Source: an uncultured Caulobacterales bacterium
Lineage (GTDB): Bacteria; Pseudomonadota; Alphaproteobacteria; Caulobacterales; Maricaulaceae
Length of the DNA stretch: 36,922 nucleotides
Direction: 5' to 3'
Assembly (NCBI GenBank): GCA_938003545.1
Contig: CALKXY010000043.1
Location: 1 to 36,922 of the forward strand
How positions within the stretch are numbered: position 1 is the first letter of the stretch; every line of letters starts with the position of its first letter. The notes beneath the pieces were generated by a model. That model saw only the letters and a list, made by a program, of their open reading frames with translations, made no database searches and was not told the DNA's origin. Positions 1 to 9,218 of the stretch are shown in pieces. Made by a program: the position numbers and the translations under genes.

Positions 1-86
1 ATGCGACACTCCCACGTTGCTGGTGGGAGGTTTCGCTCCGCACCGGTCAAAAAATACTTGTCCAGTGCCAAAGCAAGAAGGGTTAC

Positions 87-290
87 CTAAAAGTCGTAGG
101 CAATTCCTTTGCGTTCCCAATCGCCATAGCGCGTGGGCTCGACACCGCTCGGGCCGCCTTTTTCACGTTCACGGGCATCGGCTGCGTCGCGCAATTTGCG
201 CCGCTCTGCCGCCTCAGCTAGAGCCCGCTTTGCCGCGGGGCTCAAAACCTTCTTTGGGCCTTCAGGAATTTCGTTTTCGGTATCGCTCAT
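87..290 (-). CDS. Succinate dehydrogenase assembly factor 4 family protein (DUF1674)
   Basis: This 67-residue protein has the DUF1674/SDHAF4 signature at its C-terminus: a GGPxGxEPTRYGDWExKGIAYDF-like block at about residues 45–67. The N-terminal half is charged, Ala/Arg/Glu-rich and probably helical. In mitochondria SDHAF4 binds the flavinated SdhA subunit and helps it join SdhB; a similar role in bacteria is inferred from homology. It starts at ATG 290 and is divergent from rsmB across a 216-nt gap, an arrangement common in Alphaproteobacteria. Length and motif are normal for the family. Confidence 0.88.
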   Translation of the reverse strand: MSDTENEIPEGPKKVLSPAAKRALAEAAERRKLRDAADAREREKGGPSGVEPTRYGDWERKGIAYDF

Positions 291-460
291 AGCGCCCCGA
301 CTACTCCTGCTGGTCCCATCCCGTCAAACGCGCAAATTGCCGCTCGATGAACCAGTGTGATACACAAGCAGCGATAAGATTCCGTGAATCCCGCGTTTGC
401 AGATCATTTACCATGATGCGTAACGCTCTCGCGCTGCGAAGCCCAAAAATGCGCTGACGG

Positions 461-480
461 CCCTTTACCCTTTACCCTTT
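461..480. repeat. Short tandem repeat, 7-nt unit CCCTTTA
   Basis: Two full CCCTTTA units and a partial third (CCCTTT) lie about 27 nt upstream of the rsmB start codon, in the divergent promoter region shared with the SDHAF4 gene. It could vary in copy number by slippage and alter promoter spacing, but nothing in the sequence shows that it does. Confidence 0.5.
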
Positions 481-506
481 GGCGGGGTGCGCCTAAGTGG
501 CGGTCC

Positions 507-1871
507 ATGACAAATACTGAACATCCCTCCCGACAAACACGCCAACAGGTGATTGATAAAAACCTCTCTGACTCCGTCAAAGCACGGCGCTGTGCGGCTT
601 TGGCCGTTATGGATGTGACCGCGAATGGGCGGGCGCTGGAACTCGCACTCGCTGAAACTGAAGATTACAGTAAACTTGAGGCGCGCGACCGCGCCTTTGC
701 GCGCGCGATTGCTGCGACTGTCTTTCGACGTTCTGGACAAATTAAGGCCGTGTTGAAACCATTGGTGCGTAAACCGCCAACAGCCCCTGTGAAGGCTGTA
801 CTGCAAACCGCAGTTGCGCAGATCGTCTTTATGGATGTCTCGCCGCATGCTGCCGTCAGCGAAACCGTTGATGTGCTAAAAGCCAGCAAGTCGACTTTGG
901 GTTTTGCGAATTTTGCCAATGCCGTCCTTCGCCGCGTCGTAGAGCAAGGCCGCCATACCGCCGCCGCCACACCGCCCAAAGCGAACATTCCGGGCTGGAT
1001 TCGCGGCGAGTGGGAGCGGAGCTATGGCAAAATCCCAATGACGAAAATCGCGGTGCAACTTATCAAAGACCCTGTTCTAGATATTAGTGTGGCACATGAT
1101 CACGCCGGCATGGGGCGCAAAGACATGGCCGAAGCCACAGGCGGGACGCCGATTGGGCAGCAGACCTTGCGCCTTAGTAGTATTGGCGATGTCACGGCAT
1201 TGCCCGGTTTTGATGAAGGCTCTTGGTGGGCGCAGGATTTAGCCGCAGCGCAACCTGCGCAAATCCTCATGAGCCAGTTTAAAGATGTGAAAGATGTGCG
1301 CGTGCTAGATATGTGTGCGGCGCCGGGCGGGAAGACGCTGCAGCTCGCGAGCGCAGGCATGGACGTCACCGCTGTTGATAAATCATCAGGACGTTTGAAA
1401 CGCCTAGAAGAAAACCTGGAACGGACAAAGCTAAAGGCCACCATTGTGCGTAGTGACGCGCTCGATTTTGACGCTGAGCCGTTTCAAGCTGTTCTGTTGG
1501 ATGCGCCGTGTTCTGCGACGGGGACATTCCGCCGGCATCCAGATGTTCTGCATAACCGAAACCCGAAATCCGTGGCTGACTTAGTTCGATTACAGGACAA
1601 ATTACTGCCGAAAGCCGCTGCGTTAACGGCACCTGGCGGCGTCTTAATATATGCCGTGTGTTCGCTGCAACCGGATGAAGGGATGCCGCGTATCGTTAAG
1701 TTTTTGGAAACTTCGCCTGATTTCCGCCTTATTCCCCTTTCAGCATTGCCAGGTCTGGACCTTCCACAAGAGCGTTTCGAAGGGGGTGTGGTGCGGACAT
1801 TGCCTTGCGACCTCGCCAAATCGGGCGGATTGGACGGCTTTTTCATAGCGGCGTTGCGACGCGAGGGGTGA
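507..1871 (+). CDS. rsmB: 16S rRNA (cytosine(967)-C(5))-methyltransferase RsmB
   Basis: This SAM-dependent enzyme makes m5C967 in 16S rRNA. The 454-residue protein has an N-terminal NusB-like RNA-binding region (about 25–150) and a C-terminal RsmB/NOP2 methyltransferase domain (about 240–450). The SAM-binding motif DMCAAPGGKT is at residues 268–277. The two family cysteines are visible: C335 in DAPCSATG and C385 in YAVCS; by family knowledge the latter is the nucleophile. The start is ATG 507. It is divergent from the SDHAF4 gene and followed by a secreted-protein gene with its own promoter region, so it is probably transcribed alone. Length is slightly above the E. coli enzyme. Confidence 0.93.
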   Translation: MTNTEHPSRQTRQQVIDKNLSDSVKARRCAALAVMDVTANGRALELALAETEDYSKLEARDRAFARAIAATVFRRSGQIKAVLKPLVRKPPTAPVKAVLQTAVAQIVFMDVSPHAAVSETVDVLKASKSTLGFANFANAVLRRVVEQGRHTAAATPPKANIPGWIRGEWERSYGKIPMTKIAVQLIKDPVLDISVAHDHAGMGRKDMAEATGGTPIGQQTLRLSSIGDVTALPGFDEGSWWAQDLAAAQPAQILMSQFKDVKDVRVLDMCAAPGGKTLQLASAGMDVTAVDKSSGRLKRLEENLERTKLKATIVRSDALDFDAEPFQAVLLDAPCSATGTFRRHPDVLHNRNPKSVADLVRLQDKLLPKAAALTAPGGVLIYAVCSLQPDEGMPRIVKFLETSPDFRLIPLSALPGLDLPQERFEGGVVRTLPCDLAKSGGLDGFFIAALRREG

Positions 1872-1883
1872 AACCAGACTTAT

Positions 1884-1910
1884 GGTTAACGTGGTAATCG
1901 CCCGTTAACC
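1884..1910. promoter_or_regulatory. Inverted repeat GGTTAACG-N11-CGTTAACC upstream of a secreted protein gene
   Basis: Perfect 8-nt arms (1884–1891 and 1903–1910) lie between the rsmB stop and the next gene, about 60 nt before its start. The TTAA cores are 15 nt apart, so this is not the TTAA-N7-TTAA CtrA site. It could be an operator for the downstream gene or a hairpin at the 3' end of rsmB; no U-tract follows. Confidence 0.4.
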
Positions 1911-1970
1911 TAGATGTGGTCCACTCTTTGCAAGACCGCTGTCAGATGTTTCAAAATGGGAGGCTCCGCA

Positions 1971-2774
1971 ATGAGCACGACAAAATTTATCCGGGCTGGA
2001 CTTATAGCCACTGTAGGAGTCGCAGGTTTAACCCTGACGGCGAATGCACAAAGCCGCTATGGCAATGTTTATGATTACGAGAGTGGCCGCAACTGTGGCC
2101 AAGCCTGTGTACCTGCACAAGCGGCTCCAATCACTACGCATTCTAATTCACGTTACGGCGCGCCTGTTGTCGCGGCCCCGACGTATAACCAAGCGCCTGT
2201 CTATGTGGACTGTGTCCAAGCTGGCACATGTGCACCGCAGCCAGCTGTTGTTTATACGCATCCTGCACCTGTTTACACACAACCTGCGCCGACATATGCG
2301 CAAACGGCTCAAATGGCGCCTGTAAATTGCCCAGCAGGCACAACGGCACAATCCGATGGCACATGTATGCAAGGTTCGACCTATTCTTCTGGGTCATCTT
2401 ACAGCACGCAGAGCTACTCCGCACCTGTTCAGTCTATGGAGCCTGTAAATTGCCCATCCGGCACAACAGCACAATCTGACGGCACATGTATGCAAACGGG
2501 ATCAAGCTATTCTTCTGGCACAACATATTCCTCAGGAACGACAACGGATTATTCCAGCACAACGTCGGGCTATGCCTCTTCAGCACCTGTGAACTGCCCA
2601 TCTGGCACGACGGCACAATCTGATGGCACATGTATGCAAGGCGGATCGTCAACATACACAGGGTCATCTGTTGAGCTTTACACGGGTGATGCATCAACAT
2701 CTTCCAGCTCCACATATGGTTATGGCAACGACGGATCTTATGGTTCCACAGATTATTTGCCAATTCGCAAGTAA
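1971..2774 (+). CDS. Secreted protein with three Cys-containing CPxGTTAQSDGTC repeats
   Basis: Function not recognised. I chose ATG 1971 (267 aa) over an upstream ATG at 1914 because a GGGAGG ribosome-binding site sits 9 nt before it and a clean signal peptide follows at once (about residues 1–26, cleavage near ANA|Q). The mature part is rich in Ser, Thr, Tyr, Gln and Pro. It carries three near-identical 19-residue repeats at about residues 116–134, 157–175 and 205–223, each with two cysteines 12 residues apart (C120/C132 in the first), separated by Ser/Thr/Tyr-rich linkers. The pattern fits a periplasmic or surface protein with small disulfide-closed loops. The gene is monocistronic: inverted repeat upstream, strong terminator downstream. 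Confidence 0.75.
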   Translation: MSTTKFIRAGLIATVGVAGLTLTANAQSRYGNVYDYESGRNCGQACVPAQAAPITTHSNSRYGAPVVAAPTYNQAPVYVDCVQAGTCAPQPAVVYTHPAPVYTQPAPTYAQTAQMAPVNCPAGTTAQSDGTCMQGSTYSSGSSYSTQSYSAPVQSMEPVNCPSGTTAQSDGTCMQTGSSYSSGTTYSSGTTTDYSSTTSGYASSAPVNCPSGTTAQSDGTCMQGGSSTYTGSSVELYTGDASTSSSSTYGYGNDGSYGSTDYLPIRK

Positions 2775-2800
2775 GTCTCGCGGAATATACTCGAATATAG

Positions 2801-2830
2801 GCCTGCTTCCTTCGGGAAGCGGGCTTTTTT
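2801..2830 (+). terminator. Rho-independent terminator
   Basis: A 10-bp stem (2801–2810 with 2815–2824, one G·U pair) closes a TTCG tetraloop and is followed by six T (2825–2830). It lies 27 nt after the stop of the secreted repeat protein and separates it from rpe. Confidence 0.88.
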
Positions 2831-2920
2831 ATGCCCAAATTTATTCTTAGGGTTTATGTATCAAATAATGAGTGCGGGGCTTGCCTTGCGAGTCTGCCAC
2901 CCTTTCGCTAAGTAGTTATC

Positions 2921-3616
2921 ATGTCTCATAAAGTTCTTATCTCTCCCTCCATTTTATCAGCTGATTTTGCAGCCCTTGGGCAAGCCGTGCGCGACATTGA
3001 CGCCGCTGGTGCTGATATGATCCATATTGATGTCATGGACGGGCATTATGTGCCCAATCTGACCATTGGCCCCGATGTCGTCAAAGCGTTACGTCCGCAT
3101 TCAGACAAACCGTTTGACGTGCATCTGATGATTTCGCCGACAGAGCTTCTTGTCCCGCTTTTTGCTGCGGCGGGCGCAGATTACATTACTGTGCATCCTG
3201 ACGCAGGTCCGCATCTACACCGCACGCTGCAATCTATTCGCGCGGCCGGTATAAAGGCAGGCATTGTTTTGAATCCTGGCGCGCCCGTTGAACAAGTCGA
3301 TCCAGTTATCGACCTCTGTGATCAAATCATGATCATGAGCGTAAACCCTGGATATGGTGGGCAGTCCTTTATTCCGTCGCAATTGGAGAAAATTGCGGCT
3401 GTGCGGGCTAAAATCGACGCGCATGTTGCCAAAGGCGGGCAAGATATTCTGCTGCAAGTTGATGGTGGTGTGAACCCCGTCACCGCGCGTGACTGTATTG
3501 CTGCGGGTGCGACATCGCTCGTCGCAGGGTCTGCAGTCTTCAAGGGCGCAGGCACATATGCCGAAAATATTGCCGCCCTCAGAGGCGATAGCGCCGCTGC
3601 GGTTAAGGCGGCTTAG
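2921..3616 (+). CDS. rpe: Ribulose-phosphate 3-epimerase
   Basis: This enzyme interconverts D-ribulose 5-phosphate and D-xylulose 5-phosphate in the pentose phosphate and Calvin pathways. The 231-residue TIM barrel shows the family motifs in order: ISPSILSADF at the N-terminus, a metal/active-site HIDVMDGHYVPN near residue 35, DVHLM, MSVNPGYGGQSF near 140 and VDGGVN near 180. Length is normal. ATG 2921 opens the gene; only a weak purine-rich ribosome-binding site precedes it. The next gene starts 12 nt after its stop, so it probably leads the rpe–heparinase–epimerase unit. Confidence 0.95.
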   Translation: MSHKVLISPSILSADFAALGQAVRDIDAAGADMIHIDVMDGHYVPNLTIGPDVVKALRPHSDKPFDVHLMISPTELLVPLFAAAGADYITVHPDAGPHLHRTLQSIRAAGIKAGIVLNPGAPVEQVDPVIDLCDQIMIMSVNPGYGGQSFIPSQLEKIAAVRAKIDAHVAKGGQDILLQVDGGVNPVTARDCIAAGATSLVAGSAVFKGAGTYAENIAALRGDSAAAVKAA

Positions 3617-3628
3617 GCCACGCAGAAC

Positions 3629-5440
3629 ATGGCGAATACCAGCCATCCCTCTCAACGGTCGCGTATTTCAACGCCGCGAACTGTGCTGGACCTTGCGGGT
3701 CAGCGCCTGCGGGAACTTTTACCTGCAAAGCCTTCAACGGCTTTGCCAACGCGCACGCCCGGCCCGTTTCATCCTGCGAAGCCCGGTTTAACACTGGGCG
3801 ATGCCGAAAAATCTGCGGCTTTATTAGCAGGGCAGTTTCATTTTGGCGGGCAGCTTCTGGACGTGGGGCCGTGGACAACGCCTGCGCCGTCGCGCCGTTT
3901 CGCAAATTGGTTGCATCGCTTTGATTGGCTGCATGACTTGCTGGCAGTCGATAGTGAGGCGCATCACGCCAAAGCACGTAATTATGTGGATGGCTGGATT
4001 GAAACCTATGGCCGCGGGAATGACTTTGTCTTCGAGCCTGAACGCCTCGCGCGGCGTTTATTTAACTGGCTGGCACTGTGGTCGCCTGCGCTTTCTGCGT
4101 CGGGTTTAGAAGATTCCGATATGGATCTCGGCGGTAGTGGCCCTGTTTTAGACCGCCGCCGTACAAGCGTCTTGCGTCAGTTAACGGCGTTGCGCGGGTC
4201 AATTAAATCTCTGCCGCCTGGGCTGCCGCGTTTGACGGCGGGGTGTGCCTTGGCGATGGGCGGCGCGCGGATGACAGATGGGAAGAACCAGTTTTTAGAG
4301 CGTGGTTTAGACCTATTGGACGAAGAATTACCGCTACAGATTTTACCAGATGGCGGACATATCAGCCGCTCACCTGCAATTGCGGCAATGACATTACGCC
4401 AGCTTCTGACGTTGGATACGCTTTTGGCCGACCGAGGTCTTGAAGGGTCTCGAGAGCTATCACGGGCGATAGATCGTCTTGCGCCTATGGTGGCGTTTTT
4501 CAGGCGATCAGGCGGAGAGCTGGCCCCGTTTAATGGCGGGAACGAGATCGAGAGTGCGGATATCGCAGAACTGCTGCGCGCGGCACCGGGTGAGCCTAAG
4601 CCCTTTGGATATGGTCCACATTCTGGGTATCAGCGTTTAGACGCCAATGGCACGGTTGCATTGCTGGATACGGGCATCGCCCCGCCGCGTCCATTTGATA
4701 CGGCGGCACATTTGGCTCCTCTGGCGCTGGATCTCTCGACAGCAGAAGGGCCAATGATTACAGCCTGCGGATTTAATGATGAGCAGCCCCCGAGTTGGGC
4801 GCGGCCTATTCGTGCGGCGGCTGCGCATTCTACGCTCATTTTAGATAATCGCTCGCCGGGCCGCTTGTTGACGCGTGAGTGGAAACGACGCGCCGTAGGC
4901 GACGCTGTTGAACGCATCGCTGGCCCCGTCAAAGCAACCCGCAAAGAACAAGAAAGCGGGATTTGGCTTGAAAGCCATCATGAAGGTTATTTGGGTGATT
5001 ATGGCCTGTCGCATCGTCGTAGATTATTTATGCCGCGTGATGGTCATGATGTGCGCGGTGAAGACAGCCTCTTTGCGCCGATGGGCTCTGTGCCTGTACG
5101 CCGAGATCAAGTGCCTTTTGCTATCAGATTTCATATGCACCCGAAAGTGCGGGTCAGCCTGTCACAAGATCAATCGTCTGCGCTTCTCGTTGTCGATGGT
5201 AAGGCTGGATGGCGGTTCCGTACAGATGGCGGGCAAGTCTCGCTGGAAGATTCCGTTTACTTGGCCACAGGGGCCGCGCCAATTAAAACGCAACAACTCG
5301 TTATTTACGGTCAAGCCTTTTGCGATGGGGACGGCGAGAGCCGATCAAACCGCGTGCGCTGGTCATTCCGTAAACTCAAATCTGCCGATAAAGGTGGGCG
5401 CAAGTCGTCGACGATGGCGGATAAAGAGGCGGCGCCATGA
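3629..5440 (+). CDS. Heparinase II/III family protein
   Basis: The 603-residue protein has the two-part layout of heparinase II/III-like proteins: a helical N-terminal half (about 60–310) and a beta-rich C-terminal domain (about 320–580). The conserved DGGHISRSP motif lies at about residues 241–249. Known members are polysaccharide lyases acting on uronic-acid glycans; the substrate of this clade, always found between rpe/rsmB and purH in many Alphaproteobacteria, is not known to me. No signal peptide is visible, which is odd for a glycan lyase and may mean a cytoplasmic role or a non-classical N-terminus. It follows rpe by 12 nt and overlaps the next gene by 4 nt (ATGA), which implies translational coupling. 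Confidence 0.85.
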   Translation: MANTSHPSQRSRISTPRTVLDLAGQRLRELLPAKPSTALPTRTPGPFHPAKPGLTLGDAEKSAALLAGQFHFGGQLLDVGPWTTPAPSRRFANWLHRFDWLHDLLAVDSEAHHAKARNYVDGWIETYGRGNDFVFEPERLARRLFNWLALWSPALSASGLEDSDMDLGGSGPVLDRRRTSVLRQLTALRGSIKSLPPGLPRLTAGCALAMGGARMTDGKNQFLERGLDLLDEELPLQILPDGGHISRSPAIAAMTLRQLLTLDTLLADRGLEGSRELSRAIDRLAPMVAFFRRSGGELAPFNGGNEIESADIAELLRAAPGEPKPFGYGPHSGYQRLDANGTVALLDTGIAPPRPFDTAAHLAPLALDLSTAEGPMITACGFNDEQPPSWARPIRAAAAHSTLILDNRSPGRLLTREWKRRAVGDAVERIAGPVKATRKEQESGIWLESHHEGYLGDYGLSHRRRLFMPRDGHDVRGEDSLFAPMGSVPVRRDQVPFAIRFHMHPKVRVSLSQDQSSALLVVDGKAGWRFRTDGGQVSLEDSVYLATGAAPIKTQQLVIYGQAFCDGDGESRSNRVRWSFRKLKSADKGGRKSSTMADKEAAP

Positions 5441-7476
5441 AGCCGTCTGACCCAACGGGGTTTAAAATGCGACGCAGTTTCGGCTTGATCGGAACAGATG
5501 TTGTTTTTGCATTGGCCTCCATGATGATGGTCATTCGCTGGCGTTATGATTTCCTCAACGAGACTATTCGCGGAAATATAGACCATAAAGCCGCTTATAT
5601 TGCGGCGGCAGCGACTCTCATTATTTGGGTCTTATTACGACAAGATCGGTCGATTTGGCGGTTCACAACCCTGCATGATTTTAAGCGTATTAGTTTCGGT
5701 ATTACTGGCGTCGCACTCATTGTGCCGTTGGTTCTGTATTTCTTTTTTGATCGCGGCGCGCATTTTCCGCGCTCTGCGCCGCTTTTGTTTGCAGCCCTTT
5801 TCTTTGGCATGATTATCGTCTCGCGGTTGATTGCGATGTTGATTCAAAATGGTGACTTCCGCGCATTGTTTCGGGCGCGCTCCACATATGGGCAGGATGC
5901 CTTGCTCGTCGGACCTGCACCGCATCTTTATAATTATCTCATGGACCGTGCACGAAAAGGCAGCACAGGGAAAAATCAACATATGGGATTTAACCCCGTC
6001 GGCTTAATTGAAACTTCTGGCCTATATGAAGGACGCACTATTCGCTCTGTGCCTGTTTTGGGCGGGCCGGATAATTTACGCGATATTTATATTAAAACCA
6101 CGGGTCGGCAGGATAAGCCGCTACAGATTATTGCCGTTGACCCCAGCCCCGACCGGCGCGTGACGGCGCAATTGGTGAAGACAGCCGCAGAGCTGGGCGC
6201 GCCTTTGTCTCGTCAGTCCACCGACCCTAGCCAAGGCCTCTCTGCATTTGAAGCGTCGGACCTCATCGGCCGAGATATACGAATTCTCGATCTTGAACCT
6301 GTCCGGAATATGTTTGCGGGTCGCCGTGTTTTAGTGACAGGTGCAGGTGGATCTATTGGTTCGGAACTGTCCAAACAAATCGCGCAACTGAATCCAGCTT
6401 CGCTGATCCTTGTCGATAATTCAGAATTTCATCTTTATAATCTGGAAAAAAAGCTCAACGCCATTGGCGCGGATGAAGACGCAGATGCAGACAGCCGCAC
6501 CCCGTCGTGGAAAACCTTTATTGGTGACGTCCGTAATGCGCCGCGGATGCGCGAAATCTTCTCGGTTGAGAAACCCGAAATCGTCCTCCATGCGGCGGCG
6601 TTGAAACATGTTCCACTCGGCCAAAAAAACCCGCTCGAAGTTCTGCGTACAAATGTTATGGGCACGTCTAATATTCTAGACATGTGCGAAACCAGCGGCG
6701 TGGCGCATTTCATCCTGATCTCAACCGATAAAGCCGTTGGCCCCGTCAATATGATGGGCGCGTCAAAGCGAATTGTGGAAATGCTGACGCTTGCGCGCCA
6801 AGCCGTAACGCCAACGCTGCAAGCGTCATGTGTCCGTTTTGGTAATGTGCTGGCGTCTAATGGATCGGTTGTGAACTTGTTTGAAGAACAGATTGCGATG
6901 GGCGGTCCTGTGACGGTGACTCACCGCGAGGTCGACCGATTTTTCATGATGGTCGAGGAAGCGGCAGCTCTCGTCCTGCAATCTGCGGCTCTTGGATCGA
7001 AACGACGTGCGGCTGCGGATAAGGGACATGACTCTTCGGGCTGTATTTATGTTCTGGAAATGGGCGAACCTGTCAATATTGGCCGCTTGGCGCGGCAACT
7101 TATTCGTCTGCGCGGTAAGGTGCCCGATGTAGATGTTGAGGTCCGTTACACGGGTTTGCGCCCCGGCGAAAAACTGACCGAAGTCTTGTCCTATGATGAT
7201 GAGGATTTGGCCCCGACAGAAATTGAGGGCATCCAGCTTTACAATGGTGCGGTGCTTGACCCTGCCTCTGTTCTGCGCCGTGTGCGTAGTCTTATTCGTG
7301 CGCTAAACTCCCGCGACCGAGAGGCCCTTCGCAAAGTTATTGCGCAGCTCGTGCCGGGCTATGACCCTGCACATGTATTGGATGAACCTGAACTGGCTAT
7401 CCTTCCGAATGTTGCTGACCCCGAAATGGTGGCCAATGATGTGGATGACAGCACAGGGACGGACGGCATGCCATAG
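5437..7476 (+). CDS. Membrane-bound nucleotide-sugar epimerase/dehydratase (FlaA1/WbpM/CapD type)
   Basis: The 679-residue protein is a large inner-membrane short-chain dehydrogenase. Four membrane segments are visible at about residues 14–36, 49–67, 85–105 and 114–137, followed by a CoA-binding-like linker domain and the catalytic Rossmann domain. The nucleotide site is G302xxG305xxG308 in VTGAGGSIGSE. The catalytic stretch S429-T-D-K reads on to M440xxxK444, so the usual SDR tyrosine is methionine, as in WbpM-type UDP-GlcNAc 4,6-dehydratases. It should act on UDP-HexNAc at the inner face of the membrane for O-antigen, capsule or glycan synthesis. Its ATGA overlap with the heparinase-like gene suggests a joint role in a surface polysaccharide. 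Confidence 0.88.
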   Translation: MKPSDPTGFKMRRSFGLIGTDVVFALASMMMVIRWRYDFLNETIRGNIDHKAAYIAAAATLIIWVLLRQDRSIWRFTTLHDFKRISFGITGVALIVPLVLYFFFDRGAHFPRSAPLLFAALFFGMIIVSRLIAMLIQNGDFRALFRARSTYGQDALLVGPAPHLYNYLMDRARKGSTGKNQHMGFNPVGLIETSGLYEGRTIRSVPVLGGPDNLRDIYIKTTGRQDKPLQIIAVDPSPDRRVTAQLVKTAAELGAPLSRQSTDPSQGLSAFEASDLIGRDIRILDLEPVRNMFAGRRVLVTGAGGSIGSELSKQIAQLNPASLILVDNSEFHLYNLEKKLNAIGADEDADADSRTPSWKTFIGDVRNAPRMREIFSVEKPEIVLHAAALKHVPLGQKNPLEVLRTNVMGTSNILDMCETSGVAHFILISTDKAVGPVNMMGASKRIVEMLTLARQAVTPTLQASCVRFGNVLASNGSVVNLFEEQIAMGGPVTVTHREVDRFFMMVEEAAALVLQSAALGSKRRAAADKGHDSSGCIYVLEMGEPVNIGRLARQLIRLRGKVPDVDVEVRYTGLRPGEKLTEVLSYDDEDLAPTEIEGIQLYNGAVLDPASVLRRVRSLIRALNSRDREALRKVIAQLVPGYDPAHVLDEPELAILPNVADPEMVANDVDDSTGTDGMP

Positions 7477-7540
7477 AAACGGGGCTTTGATCGTGATAGG
7501 CGGCGCATAGTTCAACACACGCCATAAATGGAATCCTCCC

Positions 7541-9172
7541 ATGCCTGCACCAAACCCTGATCTTCCGGCTTTTGATCCTGCGCGCCTCGCGCCCGTAAAA
7601 CGGGCTCTAATTTCCGTTTCTGATAAATCTGCGCTGATCCGTCAGGCTCAAGCTCTCCATGCGCGCGGCGTGAAACTTGTCTCGACGGGCGGCACGCATC
7701 GCGCCATCGCTGCGGCAGGTATTCCAGTCAAAGATGTCGCAGAACTGACGAATTTTCCTGAAATGATGGATGGCCGCGTCAAGACGCTTCACCCGATGGT
7801 GCATGGCGGTTTGCTCGGTGATCGTGATCTCGTATCGCATAAAGAGGCGATGCATGAACATGGTATTCTCTCTATCGATCTGCTGATCGTCAATCTCTAC
7901 CCTTTTGAGCAAGCGGTTGCAGGCGGCGGAAGTTACGAAATGTGCGTCGAAAATATAGACATCGGCGGACCTGCGATGATCCGTGCCGCCGCCAAGAACC
8001 ACGCCCATGTTGCCGTTTGCACGGACGCCGATGATGTCGATGCTGTCTTGGCTGATATGGATGAAAATGGCGGCCAAACGACAGGCACACTCCGTCAAAC
8101 CCTCGCCGCAAAAACCTATGCACGCTCTGCTGCATATGATGCAGCGATCTCCAATTGGTTCGCCAGCCAGATTAGCGGCACGCCCGCATATCGCGCGCAA
8201 GGCGGGTCTCTGAAGCAAGAGCTTCGTTATGGCGAAAACCCGCATCAGACAGCGGCGTTTTATACTGACGGATCAAACCGCGCAGGTGTCGCCACGGCAG
8301 AACAGCTCCAAGGCAAAGCCCTATCCTATAATAATATCAACGATACGGATGCGGCCTATGAACTTGTCGCAGAATTTGGATCAACCGCAGCAGGCGCCAA
8401 GCCTGCCGTCGCGATTATCAAACATGCCAACCCATGCGGCTTGGCGGTCGCGGATGATTTTATCACGGCTTATAAAAATGCCTTGGCATGTGATCCTGTT
8501 TCGGCCTTTGGCGGCATTGTCGCGTTGAACGGTAATCTGGATGCGGCAACCGCAAAAGAGATCGTCAAAGTCTTTACCGAAGTTGTCATCGCGCCAAGTG
8601 CAGATGACGACGCGATTGAAGTCTTCCGTAAAAAGAAAAACTTACGCCTCCTCGTTGCGGGCGGCTTGCCGGATGTCACATCGCCGTCTCTCACGCAGCG
8701 CAATGTCGCAGGCGGGATTTTGGTCCAAGACCGCGATAATGGATATGTCGCGGATGCCGATCTGAAAGTCGTTACGAAACGCGCACCAACAGACGCTGAA
8801 ATGGCGGACCTCCGCATGGCGTGGAAAGTCGCCAAACACGTCAAATCTAATGCGATCATCTATGTTAAAGACGGCGCAACCGCAGGCATTGGCGCTGGCC
8901 AAATGAGCCGGATTGACTCCGCACGTATCGCGGCGCGCAAAGCCGAAGATGCGCAAGCTGCTGCGGGATGGGACACGCCAAAGACAAAAGGCTGCGCCTG
9001 TGCCTCAGACGCGTTCTTCCCCTTCGCAGACGGCATGCTCGCCGCTGCTGCTGCTGGCGCAACGGCCATCATCCAACCAGGCGGATCAATCCGCGACGAC
9101 GAAGTGATTGCCGCAGCGGATGAAGCTGGGATTGCGATGGTATTTACGGGAATGCGTCATTTCAGGCATTAA
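7541..9172 (+). CDS. purH: Bifunctional AICAR formyltransferase / IMP cyclohydrolase
   Basis: PurH carries out the last two steps of IMP synthesis: formylation of AICAR with 10-formyl-THF, then ring closure. The 543-residue protein has the N-terminal MGS-like cyclohydrolase domain (about 20–165, with the STGGTHRAI phosphate-binding stretch) and the C-terminal transformylase domain. Transformylase residues K294-H295 sit in the KHANPCG motif. The start is ATG 7541, 64 nt after the preceding dehydratase gene. It is the last gene before a long non-coding stretch. Length and motifs are normal. Confidence 0.96.
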   Translation: MPAPNPDLPAFDPARLAPVKRALISVSDKSALIRQAQALHARGVKLVSTGGTHRAIAAAGIPVKDVAELTNFPEMMDGRVKTLHPMVHGGLLGDRDLVSHKEAMHEHGILSIDLLIVNLYPFEQAVAGGGSYEMCVENIDIGGPAMIRAAAKNHAHVAVCTDADDVDAVLADMDENGGQTTGTLRQTLAAKTYARSAAYDAAISNWFASQISGTPAYRAQGGSLKQELRYGENPHQTAAFYTDGSNRAGVATAEQLQGKALSYNNINDTDAAYELVAEFGSTAAGAKPAVAIIKHANPCGLAVADDFITAYKNALACDPVSAFGGIVALNGNLDAATAKEIVKVFTEVVIAPSADDDAIEVFRKKKNLRLLVAGGLPDVTSPSLTQRNVAGGILVQDRDNGYVADADLKVVTKRAPTDAEMADLRMAWKVAKHVKSNAIIYVKDGATAGIGAGQMSRIDSARIAARKAEDAQAAAGWDTPKTKGCACASDAFFPFADGMLAAAAAGATAIIQPGGSIRDDEVIAAADEAGIAMVFTGMRHFRH

Positions 9173-9184
9173 TGTAGATTTGTA

Positions 9185-9218
9185 GTGAGGGGGTTCAAGC
9201 TCAAACTTTCCTTCTCAC
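9185..9218 (+). other. Hairpin just after purH
   Basis: A 9-bp stem (9185–9193 with 9210–9218, two G·U pairs) lies 12 nt after the purH stop. No U-tract follows, so it is a weak terminator candidate; it may protect the 3' end of the purH mRNA. Confidence 0.4.

Noticed and set aside
1886-1908. CtrA binding site
   Set aside because: The TTAA cores are 15 nt apart rather than 7.
1914-1970. Upstream start for the secreted repeat protein
   Set aside because: It would put 19 non-signal residues before a good signal peptide; ATG 1971 has a GGGAGG site.
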